This document shows positions 24,877 through 33,102 of a stretch of 64,000 nucleotides of DNA, piece after piece. Each line of letters begins with the position of its first letter. Positions within the stretch are counted from its first letter, which is position 1. Source of the DNA: an uncultured SAR86 cluster bacterium (GTDB taxonomy: Bacteria; Pseudomonadota; Gammaproteobacteria; Magnimaribacterales; D2472); assembly GCA_943788515.1 (NCBI GenBank), contig CALSQM010000002.1, positions 62,001 to 126,000 of the forward strand, written 5' to 3'. The notes under the pieces are model-generated. The model worked only from the letters and a program-made list of their open reading frames with translations, ran no database searches and had not been told where the DNA came from. Both the position numbers and the translations under genes were made by a program.

Positions 24877-26703
24877 ATGTGCGGAATTATTGCTGCAGCA
24901 TCAACAAGAAACGTTGGTAAATTACTAGTTCAAGGGCTCCATAAAATGGAATATAGAGGCTATGACTCAGCAGGAATCGCCTTGCATCAAAATGAATCTA
25001 TTGCTCACTTGCGTGCATTAGGTAAAGTTCAACTTCTCGAAAATAAAATGATTGCTGAAAAGCCAAAGAGTAAGCTCGGTATTGCGCATACAAGATGGGC
25101 AACTCATGGAGAGCCTTCAGAGATAAATGCCCACCCACATAAATCAAAAGACTCTGTATATATCGTTCATAATGGCATTATTGAAAATTATGTGGACTTA
25201 CGAGAATCCCTAATAGGCTATGGCTATGAGTTTTCATCTCAAACCGACTCAGAGCTTATAGCGCATTTACTTGATCTGCATATGAATGAAGGTAACAGCA
25301 TGCTCGATGCAATGTATTTAGCAAAAGAAAAACTTGAAGGAGCTTATGCAATAGCTGCTATAGACATTAAAGATAATACTAATTTAGTTGTAGCAAGAAA
25401 CAAGTCGCCTTTATTAATTGGCCTTGGCACGGATGAAATGTTTGCTGCCTCTGACCCTTTAGCTATAGCACAAATGACAAACGATTTTATCTTTCTAGAA
25501 GATGGTGATGTTGCAGAAATATCAGCGAACTCTTATAAAATTTTTGATAGCTCTAAAAAAGAAGTTACTAGAGAAGTAACCCATATAGATATTTCAAACC
25601 AAGCAACCTCAAAAGGTGACTATAGACACTTTATGGAAAAAGAAATCTATGAACAACCTGAAGCAGTATCCAATACTATCGATGGAAGAATAGGTGGAGA
25701 GGATGTCTTAGATAATATTTTTGGATTAGGTTCCAGCGATCTATTTGCAAAAGTTAAACGAATACAAATTGTTGCTTGTGGAACCAGCCTTCATGCTGGA
25801 AGAGTAGCAGCAAATTGGTTTTCATCTATAGCTGAACTCCCATGCCAAATAGATTACGCTAGTGAATACAGATATAGAAACCCTCATGTCGACGATGATT
25901 CATTAATCATAACCATTTCTCAATCTGGAGAGACTGCAGACACATTGGCAGCACTGAGCTATGCAAAAGAAAAGAATTATTTGGCTTCATTGGCTATTTG
26001 TAATGTTCCGACAAGTTCACTAGCAAGAGAGTCTGACTTTGTACTTTTTACTAATGCTGGCCCAGAAATTGGAGTTGCCTCAACCAAAGCATTCACTACT
26101 CAGCTAGCTGCTCTAATGTTGCTTGCTCTTTCTTTAGCCAAAAGCAAAGACTTAAATCCTAAATTAAGAGGCAGAATCACTAATGCACTAAGATTATTAC
26201 CAGAAATAATTTCAGAATCACTGCTGCAAAAAGAACAAATCGTAGCAATAGCGCCAAGCATAGCAAACAAGGACAATGCTCTTTTCTTAGGCAGAGGAAT
26301 TTTTTATCCGATTGCAAAAGAGGGCGCCTTAAAATTAAAAGAAATCTCTTATATTCATGCAGAGGCATACCCAGCAGGTGAGTTAAAGCATGGACCACTG
26401 GCTCTTATTGATGAGAATATGCCAGTTATTGCATTGGCACCTGAAAGCGAAATAGCTGAAAAATTAATTTCTAATCTTGAGGAAGTAAAAGCAAGAGGTG
26501 GCACGCTTTATGTTTTTGCTGATCCGTCGGTAAAAATGGATGTTAAGGCTGGTGAGCTTGTTCATATGCCAAAATGTGATTTCTTCTTAACTCCTATTGT
26601 CTATAACATTCCACTACAGATACTTTCATATGAAGTCGCCTTATTAAGAGGAACAGATATTGATCAACCAAGGAACCTGGCCAAGTCAGTCACCGTGGAA
26701 TAA
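24877..26703 (+). CDS. glmS: Glutamine-fructose-6-phosphate aminotransferase (isomerizing)
   Basis: GlmS makes glucosamine-6-phosphate from fructose-6-phosphate and glutamine. The 608-residue protein starts with the catalytic Cys2 in MCGIIAAA, has a class II glutamine amidotransferase domain (to about residue 240) and two SIS domains, and ends in LRGTDIDQPRNLAKSVTVE, the universal tail. The 3' end of glmS is the recognised target of Tn7 and other elements. Its last six codons are repeated through the next 14 kb, so this gene is the attachment site of the array described here. Confidence 0.98.
   Translation: MCGIIAAASTRNVGKLLVQGLHKMEYRGYDSAGIALHQNESIAHLRALGKVQLLENKMIAEKPKSKLGIAHTRWATHGEPSEINAHPHKSKDSVYIVHNGIIENYVDLRESLIGYGYEFSSQTDSELIAHLLDLHMNEGNSMLDAMYLAKEKLEGAYAIAAIDIKDNTNLVVARNKSPLLIGLGTDEMFAASDPLAIAQMTNDFIFLEDGDVAEISANSYKIFDSSKKEVTREVTHIDISNQATSKGDYRHFMEKEIYEQPEAVSNTIDGRIGGEDVLDNIFGLGSSDLFAKVKRIQIVACGTSLHAGRVAANWFSSIAELPCQIDYASEYRYRNPHVDDDSLIITISQSGETADTLAALSYAKEKNYLASLAICNVPTSSLARESDFVLFTNAGPEIGVASTKAFTTQLAALMLLALSLAKSKDLNPKLRGRITNALRLLPEIISESLLQKEQIVAIAPSIANKDNALFLGRGIFYPIAKEGALKLKEISYIHAEAYPAGELKHGPLALIDENMPVIALAPESEIAEKLISNLEEVKARGGTLYVFADPSVKMDVKAGELVHMPKCDFFLTPIVYNIPLQILSYEVALLRGTDIDQPRNLAKSVTVE
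26686..26703 (+). repeat. glmS-tail core 0 (the real glmS end)
   Basis: TCA GTC ACC GTG GAA TAA, the final codons Ser-Val-Thr-Val-Glu-stop of glmS. It is the reference copy for the dispersed cores downstream and the presumed active attachment site. Confidence 0.95.
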
Positions 26704-27044
26704 ATTCGAGTAGTGATTTCGCAACAGACAGACTCTACCAATACCTAACATTTACTCTTTATTGCAGAAGCAATAACTTAACCTATCAAGCACCTTATTC
26801 TAAAAGACAGTTTATTGTCTTAGGTCTCATCAAGGAATTACAAAAACAAGGTTTTGGTTATAGAAAAATTGCACAGAAGTTTAATTCTTGGGGAATAAAA
26901 ACTGACAGAGGGAATGCTTTTATACCAGCAAGCATTCACAGCATCATCAAAAGATATGGACAAAGAGTTTTTAGAATTGATGAGATAAGAAATAAGAAGT
27001 ATTCATTTAAACTATCATCAATGAACATTATTTTTGACGAATAA
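26704..27044 (+). pseudogene. Recombinase-like DNA-binding remnant without start codon
   Basis: A frame open from within glmS to TAA at 27042-27044 has no ATG, GTG or TTG after the core. Its product contains LIKELQKQGFGYRKIAQKFN and GIKTDRGNAFIPASIHSIIKR, resembling the DNA-binding 'recombinase' domain found after the catalytic domain of large serine recombinases (repeated helices, then 'T..G..w....v..il'). No catalytic resolvase domain is present. It may be a fragment of the enzyme that mobilised the array, truncated at the junction with glmS, or it may use an unusual start. The family assignment is tentative. Confidence 0.45.
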
Positions 27045-27165
27045 AAAAGAGAGACCAAAGTCATTTCTAATACATCTACTTTCTATACATAAATTTCAGT
27101 TAACTGTTGGCAGTTCTATAGGGTGAGGTGGCATAATTTAAAATAGTTATTTTTGGAATTATAAA

Positions 27166-28110
27166 ATGTTAAGAACATTCTTAGAAAACACATCTTTAGA
27201 ACTTTCTTATGGAGTCCCTGATATATATAAGGAACATCCATTAGCAATATCTATAAGAGAGGATGGTAAAAAAATCATTGAATCTCTATTACCATCAAAT
27301 TTTAAGGACTATAAGGTTGAAGGTTCTGCAGGAAGGGGTCAATGGGCAGACATTCCTTGGGTTGCAATTTATAACTGTTCTATAACAGATAAGGCAAGTC
27401 AGGGTTATTATCCTGTTTATTTAATTCCAAACTCAACAAATAAAATCATATTTGGATTAGCACAAAGTTTTCAAGAAGCAGAAAAAGAATTTGGAAAATA
27501 CTCTAATGAGAACTTAGACAAGCAAGCAGAGATAATGAGAATGAAAATACCTGAATTTTCAGAATACTTTTCATCTTCAATTCCAAAAATAGATATTAGT
27601 GGAAGACTTAATTATAGAAATGGTCACGTCTATCATATTGAATATGATGCAACCAACCTTCCAACAGAAGAAAAACTAATTGATGATTTGCATAAAATGT
27701 TAGATGCATACGAAACATTATTTTTTAGAGGTGGAAGAGATAGTGATAATTTTTTAATAAGTGAACAAAAAGATGAGGATATAACAATTGAAGAAACTCA
27801 TAAGAAGAAAGTTCACTATTTAATTGAAAGACCAAGCAGTTCTCAAATCAAAAAAGTTAAAAAGAAACTTGGATATATATGTAATGGTTGTGGGTTTGAT
27901 TTTGAGAAAGTTTATGGAGCATTAGGAAAAGAATATATTGAAGCACATCATTTGATTCCAATTTCTGAACTAAAGAAAGGTGAATCTAGAAAAATTACAG
28001 AAAAAGACTTCTCCGTCTTATGTGCAAATTGTCACAGGATGATTCATAGACTTGACGATTCAAGTAATTTAGATGAGTTGCAAAAATTGATAGCAAAGAT
28101 GGAAGAATGA
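27166..28110 (+). CDS. MrcB_N (DUF3578)-HNH endonuclease, probable modification-dependent restriction enzyme
   Basis: A 314-residue protein with two parts. The N-terminal 160 or so residues contain GRGQWADIPWVAIYNCSIT and GYYPVYLIP, the pattern of the MrcB-like N-terminal domain, which occurs in restriction systems. The C-terminal part is an HNH nuclease: CNGCGFDFEKVYG, EAHHLIPISEL and VLCANCHRMIHR (about residues 240-290), with two CxxC pairs. Such fusions are associated with cleavage of modified phage DNA. The next gene starts right after its stop codon, so the two probably act together. Domain calls are from motif memory; the substrate is unknown. Confidence 0.75.
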   Translation: MLRTFLENTSLELSYGVPDIYKEHPLAISIREDGKKIIESLLPSNFKDYKVEGSAGRGQWADIPWVAIYNCSITDKASQGYYPVYLIPNSTNKIIFGLAQSFQEAEKEFGKYSNENLDKQAEIMRMKIPEFSEYFSSSIPKIDISGRLNYRNGHVYHIEYDATNLPTEEKLIDDLHKMLDAYETLFFRGGRDSDNFLISEQKDEDITIEETHKKKVHYLIERPSSSQIKKVKKKLGYICNGCGFDFEKVYGALGKEYIEAHHLIPISELKKGESRKITEKDFSVLCANCHRMIHRLDDSSNLDELQKLIAKMEE

Positions 28111-28554
28111 ATGGCAACCGATAAACAGAAATTAGGTGACTTTGGTGAGGAGTTAATTAAAAAGAAATTTGATTGTCCAAAATGCAAAAGAACTAAAACC
28201 CTGAAAAAACTTCCACCCAATTTTAAATGTGCAGATATTATTTGTGACTTCTGTGGATACCTTGCACAGGTAAAGACAAAAACAGTGACAGATATTGAGA
28301 AGTTTCCATCAAAGATTTTAGGTGCTGCGTGGCAACCTCAAAAAGATAGAATGGATGCAGGCATATATTTTCCATTATTTGTCGTATTAAAAAATAAGAA
28401 TAAACATTCTGTATTTTATCTATCATCAGATTTGCAAACAGAGGCAATGTTCATCAAGAGAAAACCTTTATCTAGTTCTGCAAAACGAGCAGGTTGGCAG
28501 GGATATTATTTTGATGGCACCTTATTGGAAAAATTCATCTCTAGACTGATATGA
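28111..28554 (+). CDS. DpnI-like/PD-(D/E)XK zinc-ribbon nuclease-like protein
   Basis: A 147-residue protein with CPKCKR near residue 22, then CADIICDFCGYLAQVKTKT at about residues 40-58. This zinc-ribbon plus AD...(E/Q)xK arrangement resembles the catalytic core of DpnI-type and Dam-replacing restriction enzymes, with Gln in place of the usual Glu. The start abuts the stop of the MrcB_N-HNH gene and the end overlaps the next gene by four bases (ATGA), so the three form one operon. Whether it cuts DNA or only binds it is not clear. Function is inferred. Confidence 0.5.
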   Translation: MATDKQKLGDFGEELIKKKFDCPKCKRTKTLKKLPPNFKCADIICDFCGYLAQVKTKTVTDIEKFPSKILGAAWQPQKDRMDAGIYFPLFVVLKNKNKHSVFYLSSDLQTEAMFIKRKPLSSSAKRAGWQGYYFDGTLLEKFISRLI

Positions 28555-29450
28555 AGAGTGTTTCATCTCAGGACTATTATATTCCATATGAAAAAATGAA
28601 TTTTCTTCGTGAAAGAGGGCAACTCAACTTTGGTATTGATAGACTCACTGGTCAGCATTTAACTAACAATCAAGGAGTTCTTCAACTTGTAGATGACCCA
28701 GCACTACTCAAAGCAACATGGAGAGCACATAACTTTTGGACATATGCGATGTTGGGTGGGTTTGGTTTTTCAGTCTACTTAAGTTTTACAAGTGCATGGT
28801 GGGTCTTCATTATTGGTTTTGTTTGCATGGCAATTCTCAATCCAATCTTAGTCAAGTCAAATGAAGAAAACTTATTAGACCTAATGATTAAAGACAAGGG
28901 TCTTTACGAAGCAATGCATGCAGCAAAGAGATTAAACTTCTTGGTCGATGAAACAGTTATATCAGGTCTTCAAAAGAGAGACGATTTAACCGAAACCCCA
29001 CTAACCCCAGCATTCAAAAAAATAACTCAAAAACAAACAGTCGCAAGTTCAACTGTTGATGATTGGGATATTATTGGTGACTTTGGTGCGGTAATGGAAA
29101 AGGCAGACATACTTCAAGCATTCTATGACTCGTCAGAATTACCCTATCCAAAGAATCAAATAAGAGATGCGTTAATTAGAAAACACAATGAAACTGATGA
29201 TGCAGAGAATAGAATTGACTTCACAACGGGACTCCTGGCACTTGCGCAATTCCAAGAAAATATTGGTTCAATGCCTGTTAGAGGCACTGTAAATATTTTA
29301 GGTCTTGAAAGAACTGATGACGTAACTCAAATGGCACAACAAATGGAAGAGGAAGAGCAAAAACTTGATAAGGAGTTGTTTGATTCATTAATGGTTATCG
29401 CAGAAAGAGAATATCAGTCATATAAATCTAAACTTGATAGAGATGTTTAA
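28551..29450 (+). CDS. Membrane protein of unknown function in the unit A operon
   Basis: I do not recognise this 299-residue protein. It has a central hydrophobic hairpin (about residues 58-102: two segments around MLGGFGFSVYLSF and WWVFIIGFVCMAIL) with soluble N- and C-terminal parts, and an acidic C-terminus with a predicted helical stretch (MAQQMEEEEQKLDKELF). It overlaps the DpnI-like gene by four bases, so it belongs to the same putative defence operon and could be a membrane-anchored effector or accessory factor. Confidence 0.7.
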   Translation: MKSVSSQDYYIPYEKMNFLRERGQLNFGIDRLTGQHLTNNQGVLQLVDDPALLKATWRAHNFWTYAMLGGFGFSVYLSFTSAWWVFIIGFVCMAILNPILVKSNEENLLDLMIKDKGLYEAMHAAKRLNFLVDETVISGLQKRDDLTETPLTPAFKKITQKQTVASSTVDDWDIIGDFGAVMEKADILQAFYDSSELPYPKNQIRDALIRKHNETDDAENRIDFTTGLLALAQFQENIGSMPVRGTVNILGLERTDDVTQMAQQMEEEEQKLDKELFDSLMVIAEREYQSYKSKLDRDV

Positions 29451-29495
29451 GCATGGATAATTATGATGAGAAACGAAATCACTACTCTGAACAAG

Positions 29496-29513
29496 TCAGT
29501 GACTGTCGAGTAA
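29496..29513 (+). repeat. glmS-tail core 1
   Basis: TCA GTG ACT GTC GAG TAA, encoding SVTVE-stop. It is preceded by CTGAACAAG, so even Leu-x-Lys of the glmS tail is retained. It differs from the real glmS end only at four third codon positions. Confidence 0.92.
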
Positions 29514-30283
29514 GTTTAAACAGTGAATTAAGAACACATACAAACCAAATAAATGGGTTAGTTAAATGAAAAATAGTAATGGCGACTACAGCAACAAAAG
29601 AATTATAAATATTCTGCTTTCATTTTTTTCATATATTACAACACTGGGCATTTTTTATTTTATGATTGTGGAATTCTATTACAAATCTGAACTTAAAAGA
29701 GGTTTTACTGGTCTAGAGCGCATTTTGATAGAAGCAAATTCGTCATGGATTGATCCAATTCAAATGTGGTTTGGAGACTTGCTCCAAGAGGAAGGCGCTT
29801 TGGGACTAATATGGTTAATTATTAGTTTAATAATTGTATCTGAATTAATTAAGTTGAGTTTAAACACATACTTGTTTAAATATAGAATTGAAAAATTTAT
29901 TGATGAAGCAGTGATAGAATCTACAGGGATTGATGATCCACATGCTGAATTTAAAAAAATTATGCAAAACCCCGGTATGAGTATATGGGGTAATTATTTA
30001 CTAAAACCATCTGATCCAGGATACTCTGAAGAAACACAAGAAAAGGCAAAAAATCTTTCTCGTGGACGGAAACTTCACTTCGGACTCTCAACCGGACTAT
30101 ATCTCGGATTATTTATTTTATCTATGTTTGCTCTTTTTGGAATAAGTTCTTCAATTTACCCAGGTCTGTAGAATTAATTTATGACATATGAAGTCACTGC
30201 AAAAGCAGGTCGAGTTTGGTCAAAAAAAGCAATGAAGAAGGTTGGAAACAAAAAGGAAAATCTAATTCACTGTTTAAACTTAA
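29511..30283 (+). mobile_element. Array unit B between cores 1 and 2
   Basis: The left end TAAGTTTAAACAGTGAATTA (29511-29530) and right end TAATTCACTGTTTAAACTTA (30263-30282) form a perfect 20-bp inverted repeat, the best in the array. The left arm starts in the stop codon of core 1 and the right arm ends one base before core 2. Cargo is one membrane protein. Confidence 0.85.
29566..30171 (+). CDS. Three-helix membrane protein of unknown function
   Basis: I do not recognise this 201-residue protein. It has hydrophobic segments near residues 12-33, 78-100 and 172-198, and a soluble middle with HAEFKKIMQNPGMSIWGNYLLKP. It is the sole convincing gene of array unit B and has no similarity I can see to its neighbours. 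Its arrangement superficially resembles MotA/TolQ/ExbB-type proteins, but the conserved residues of that family are not evident. Confidence 0.65.
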   Translation: MKNSNGDYSNKRIINILLSFFSYITTLGIFYFMIVEFYYKSELKRGFTGLERILIEANSSWIDPIQMWFGDLLQEEGALGLIWLIISLIIVSELIKLSLNTYLFKYRIEKFIDEAVIESTGIDDPHAEFKKIMQNPGMSIWGNYLLKPSDPGYSEETQEKAKNLSRGRKLHFGLSTGLYLGLFILSMFALFGISSSIYPGL

Positions 30284-30301
30284 TCAGTGACTGTCGAGTA
30301 G
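30284..30301 (+). repeat. glmS-tail core 2
   Basis: TCA GTG ACT GTC GAG TAG, encoding SVTVE-stop with TAG instead of TAA. Apart from the stop codon it is identical to core 1. Confidence 0.9.
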
Positions 30302-30833
30302 TTTCGAGTGACGAATTATTTTCAACTTTTTACGATTTAAATGAACTTAATGGTTATTTATTGTGTCTATATGGCATTAGTTTTTAAATTAGGAGAAATT
30401 TAATGAATGAGAAATATATACAAGCAGCAATATTGGGTTCTCTGATCGGAGGAGCAATAGTTTTAGATGACTTCATAAAACCAGACTACAAGCAAACCAA
30501 TAAAAAGCATATGATAATAAAATCAGGTTCTGTTGGTACAGAATTTAAATCAATAGACGATCTTAAAGACTTAGATGTTTTAGATATAGATGTTCTAGAA
30601 GAGTTAGATCTTGAGAATCTTGAGGACAAGGATGTCCAAATAAAGATTATAAAATCAATAGACGATCTTAAAGACTTAGATGATTTAAAAGATATAGATG
30701 TTCTAGAAGAGTTAGATCTTGAGAATCTTGAGGACAAGGATGTCCAAATAAAGATTATAAAAAAAGAAATAAAGATAAATGAATAAAAAATATATAGATT
30801 TCTATAAGAAATTTATTCGTCACTCGAAAACAG
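30302..30833 (+). mobile_element. Array unit C between cores 2 and 3
   Basis: TTTCGAGTGACGAAT (30302-30316) directly after core 2 is matched by the inverse ATTCGTCACTCGAAA (30815-30829) four bases before core 3, a perfect 15-bp inverted repeat. Cargo is one small repeat-containing protein. Confidence 0.83.
30403..30786 (+). CDS. Small acidic protein with a tandem internal duplication
   Basis: A 127-residue protein with a hydrophobic N-terminal segment (about residues 7-22) followed by two near-identical acidic blocks of about 35 residues (SIDDLKDLD...DKDVQIKIIK). At DNA level these are copies of roughly 105-110 bp, beginning at about 30550 and 30656. Leu and Asp dominate, suggesting amphipathic repeats or solenoid-like structure. 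TTAGGAG lies just before the start. I do not recognise a family. The blocks match closely, including at synonymous sites, so the duplication is recent. Confidence 0.65.
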   Translation: MNEKYIQAAILGSLIGGAIVLDDFIKPDYKQTNKKHMIIKSGSVGTEFKSIDDLKDLDVLDIDVLEELDLENLEDKDVQIKIIKSIDDLKDLDDLKDIDVLEELDLENLEDKDVQIKIIKKEIKINE

Positions 30834-30851
30834 TCAGTCACGGTGGAGTAA
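30834..30851 (+). repeat. glmS-tail core 3
   Basis: TCA GTC ACG GTG GAG TAA, encoding SVTVE-stop. It is followed by AGTTTAACCC and the non-coding leader segment. Confidence 0.9.
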
Positions 30852-31005
30852 GTTTAACCCGTCTTTCATTTTAATCCCGCAATCTGCGGGGGTTTCAAGA
30901 ATCACCAAAAATAAACCCTAGTAAAAACTACTCTAAAAATTTCACTTATTTTTTCGTGTTAGCGGGAGTCATAAGATGTTGATATGACATGTTGCGGTCC
31001 TTTAT
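30852..31005 (+). other. Conserved non-coding leader, copy 1, with a degenerate core
   Basis: This segment aligns along its whole length with 35665-35818. Shared features are a GC hairpin (CCCGC 30876-30880 / GCGGG 30886-30890), AGTAAAAACTAC, TTTTTTCGTGTTAGCGG and GTTGATATGAC. It ends in GTTGCGGT, aligned with the VAL-GLU part of the core in the second copy. No ORF is conserved, so it may be a small RNA, a terminator with a regulatory tail, or an element end. Confidence 0.55.
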
Positions 31006-31085
31006 ATGTATTCATAAGACATTAATAAGGAGTTATGGCAGAATAAAATATAAAAATTAATTTATCAAAATATAAAAGTTAAACA

Positions 31086-31610
31086 ATGGCAATATACATA
31101 TACAAGATATCCACCTCTTATCACAACAACAAAGAGTGGGTTGCAGGTTTTATAGAGAATCATAAAAACAACCATCAAGATGGAAATTGGTATTTTATTC
31201 ATCAAAAGGAAGAATTTAGTATTTACAAGTTACCTGATGGAGATATACACACATATATAGATGATGATTTTAAGTATAGCTATGACGAAGAAGAGGAGGG
31301 TTATGGAACTACACTTATTCAAACCAGGGATAGTGAAATTGAAAATTATATGATTGATTTTGAATCAAACTACCTAACTCATCTCACCCATATGGATCGT
31401 TTTCAATTACAAGCAATTTATCCTTTTGGAGACAGTTCTGGCAATGAGTTCTTTGCAATGGATGTCTACAGTGGAAATGCTTATGATGAGGGTTTCTATG
31501 GAAGTGGATTCCAAGATCACTCATGGACCAACAAAGAAGGGGGTCTTGATGATTATTTTGACGGCGATATAAAAATCAGTGATGTTTTATCAAAAATAAT
31601 GGACAAATGA
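31086..31610 (+). CDS. Acidic protein of unknown function
   Basis: This 174-residue soluble protein is strongly acidic (DYDEEEEGYG-like stretch near residues 68-78) and rich in Tyr, Asp and aromatic residues. It has no signal peptide or membrane segment. I do not recognise it. It lies 30 bases before another acidic protein, with which it probably shares a transcript in unit D. Proteins of this kind next to nuclease-like genes are sometimes immunity or inhibitor proteins, but nothing in the sequence proves that here. Confidence 0.6.
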   Translation: MAIYIYKISTSYHNNKEWVAGFIENHKNNHQDGNWYFIHQKEEFSIYKLPDGDIHTYIDDDFKYSYDEEEEGYGTTLIQTRDSEIENYMIDFESNYLTHLTHMDRFQLQAIYPFGDSSGNEFFAMDVYSGNAYDEGFYGSGFQDHSWTNKEGGLDDYFDGDIKISDVLSKIMDK

Positions 31611-31639
31611 AAACAAGCTAAACCAAATGGAGATGAATT

Positions 31640-32149
31640 ATGCTTTCAATAGAAATTTTAGGATACGCAACAGAATTCTATAGTCATAAACAGAATAAAG
31701 ATAACTTTGATGAAGCAGAGTTTTTAGAAAAACATAAAGAAAATTTTAATGAGTTAAATGAAGATAATTTTGATGTTATGTCCTACGGTGACAAAGACAT
31801 ATCTTTATTTGTAACTTTAAATAATGAAACCGTTTTAGAGGAATTTGATGGCAAACCTTTAAATGAATATGGTTGTGAAATTCTGGAACCCATGGAAATA
31901 AACTATCGTGATTTTTCAGAAACCGGCATAGATGAGAAGGTTGTAATTTGGGGACACAACGGAATGTTTTCTTGCACTTATAACTTTAACGAAGTAGATC
32001 AATTTTCAATCGATAAGTTAAAGGTTTCTCTTTTGAAACTTGAAGAAGATATTTTTATAACCGAAATAACTTATGACGATCAAGACCCAGATGACGAGGA
32101 ACCAGATTTTGCTCCAAAACATGGTTATTGGGGTCCTTATATCTATTGA
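31640..32149 (+). CDS. Acidic protein of unknown function
   Basis: A 169-residue acidic soluble protein ending in DDQDPDDEEPDFAPKHGYWGPYIY. It has no membrane segment and no family I recognise. GGAGATGAATT lies directly before the start. The sequence AAACAAGCTAAAC occurs both upstream of this gene (about 31611) and again after it (about 32198), hinting at a small local duplication. It sits between another acidic protein and a nuclease-like gene, so a regulatory or immunity role is conceivable. Confidence 0.6.
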   Translation: MLSIEILGYATEFYSHKQNKDNFDEAEFLEKHKENFNELNEDNFDVMSYGDKDISLFVTLNNETVLEEFDGKPLNEYGCEILEPMEINYRDFSETGIDEKVVIWGHNGMFSCTYNFNEVDQFSIDKLKVSLLKLEEDIFITEITYDDQDPDDEEPDFAPKHGYWGPYIY

Positions 32150-32151
32150 GG

Positions 32152-32244
32152 ATGAGTAAAAAGAAAAAATATCTACACAAACTTGAAAAAAAATGGAAAC
32201 AAGCTAAACAAAATATAATTGATATTTTTATGGAAAAAAGATGA
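32152..32244 (+). CDS. Possible 30-residue lysine-rich peptide
   Basis: ATG at 32152, four bases after the preceding stop codon, opens a frame for a very basic 30-residue helix-like peptide beginning MSKKKKYLHKLEKKWKQ. Support is only its position inside the unit D gene run and a GAGGATG start context. It could be chance in A-rich DNA. Confidence 0.25.
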   Translation: MSKKKKYLHKLEKKWKQAKQNIIDIFMEKR

Positions 32245-32322
32245 ACTAGATATTTACTTTAAAGATTATAATCAAAACAAGAAAGATAAAAGATGAAGTT
32301 TCAAAATATTCCTCAATGAAAA

Positions 32323-33102
32323 GTGTTTAAAAATACTGCTAAACAGGGTTCTTTTGGTGAAATGATTTACTCTATGTTTCTCGAAAAACACGATATCAAG
32401 TTTGAAAAAGTAAATGATAAAGCAACAGACTTTTTGCTTTATATTTCGGACAAAACGATTAGGGTTGACGTAAAGTGTTCTTTCTCAAAAAAGGTCTGGT
32501 ATAACAGAAACAAAGAGGTCAAACACCTTGGTATCAAATATGATGTAGTATTTCTTGATACTAAAAAAAATAAAGCAATCCTTTGTCCTGATAAAGACTC
32601 ACCTTTTTATAAAAAATATTATGATTATGAATTAGGAGATATAGACGATTTTGAAAAAAAATTTTCTACATACCGGCTTACTAAAAAATCAAGTGAAAAA
32701 GATAAAAACAAAACAAACGTTAAAGTTGAATACAAGAGTTATATAAAATCTAAAATTGCAGATAAAACTTTTGATTTTGATTTTCTTTATAGAACAGTAC
32801 AAACATATAAATTTCATAAAAACGACCCACCACATAACGTACCTGGTAAGACATTAGACAAAAAATCAATAATTTTTTCGAATATGACATTGGATGGCGA
32901 GAGAAAAAAACCGGGAAAATCATATATCTTATTTAGTTCAGAATACAAAAAATATCCATATACTGGCCCAACCAGAAACTATCATATAAAGAAAGGTATA
33001 GAAAAATTGATTGATTGGAGAAAATTCGAGGAACTCTTCCCTCAAAATTGCCATGATAATCTTGAGGATTTAATTTATTTTTTAAATACAAGGAATTCAT
33101 GA
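32323..33102 (+). CDS. PD-(D/E)XK nuclease-like protein
   Basis: A 259-residue protein with a restriction-endonuclease-like N-terminus: GSFGEMIYSMFLEKHDI (Glu near residue 12), then ATDFLLYI (Asp near 34) and IRVDVKCSF (DxK near 47-49). That spacing is the usual PD-(D/E)XK core. The C-terminal 150 residues are Lys- and Tyr-rich and unrecognised. The start is GTG, since an in-frame stop lies just upstream. As the last gene of array unit D it is a plausible defence effector; specificity and activity are unknown. Confidence 0.6.
   Translation: MFKNTAKQGSFGEMIYSMFLEKHDIKFEKVNDKATDFLLYISDKTIRVDVKCSFSKKVWYNRNKEVKHLGIKYDVVFLDTKKNKAILCPDKDSPFYKKYYDYELGDIDDFEKKFSTYRLTKKSSEKDKNKTNVKVEYKSYIKSKIADKTFDFDFLYRTVQTYKFHKNDPPHNVPGKTLDKKSIIFSNMTLDGERKKPGKSYILFSSEYKKYPYTGPTRNYHIKKGIEKLIDWRKFEELFPQNCHDNLEDLIYFLNTRNS

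Larger units (their letters stand above)
26704..29495 (+). mobile_element. Array unit A (restriction-type cargo) between cores 0 and 1
   Basis: The unit is bounded by glmS-tail cores. Its left end has GAGTAGTGATTTCG (26708-26721) and its right end the exact inverse CGAAATCACTACTC (29474-29487), a 14-bp perfect inverted repeat just inside the cores. Cargo is a recombinase-like remnant, an MrcB_N-HNH protein, a DpnI-like protein and a membrane protein. It is adjacent to glmS, so under the serial-insertion model it is the youngest unit. Confidence 0.8.

Noticed and set aside
26686..29513. Tn7 or Tn7-like transposon at glmS
   Set aside because: No TnsA, TnsB, TnsC or TnsD-like gene and no Tn7-type end sequences are visible. 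Tn7 inserts downstream of glmS and would not copy its last codons.
30181..30387. 68-residue ORF spanning the end of unit B, core 2 and the start of unit C
   Set aside because: It reads through both inverted repeats and the core, so it is an accident of the junction, with no ribosome-binding site or recognisable domain.
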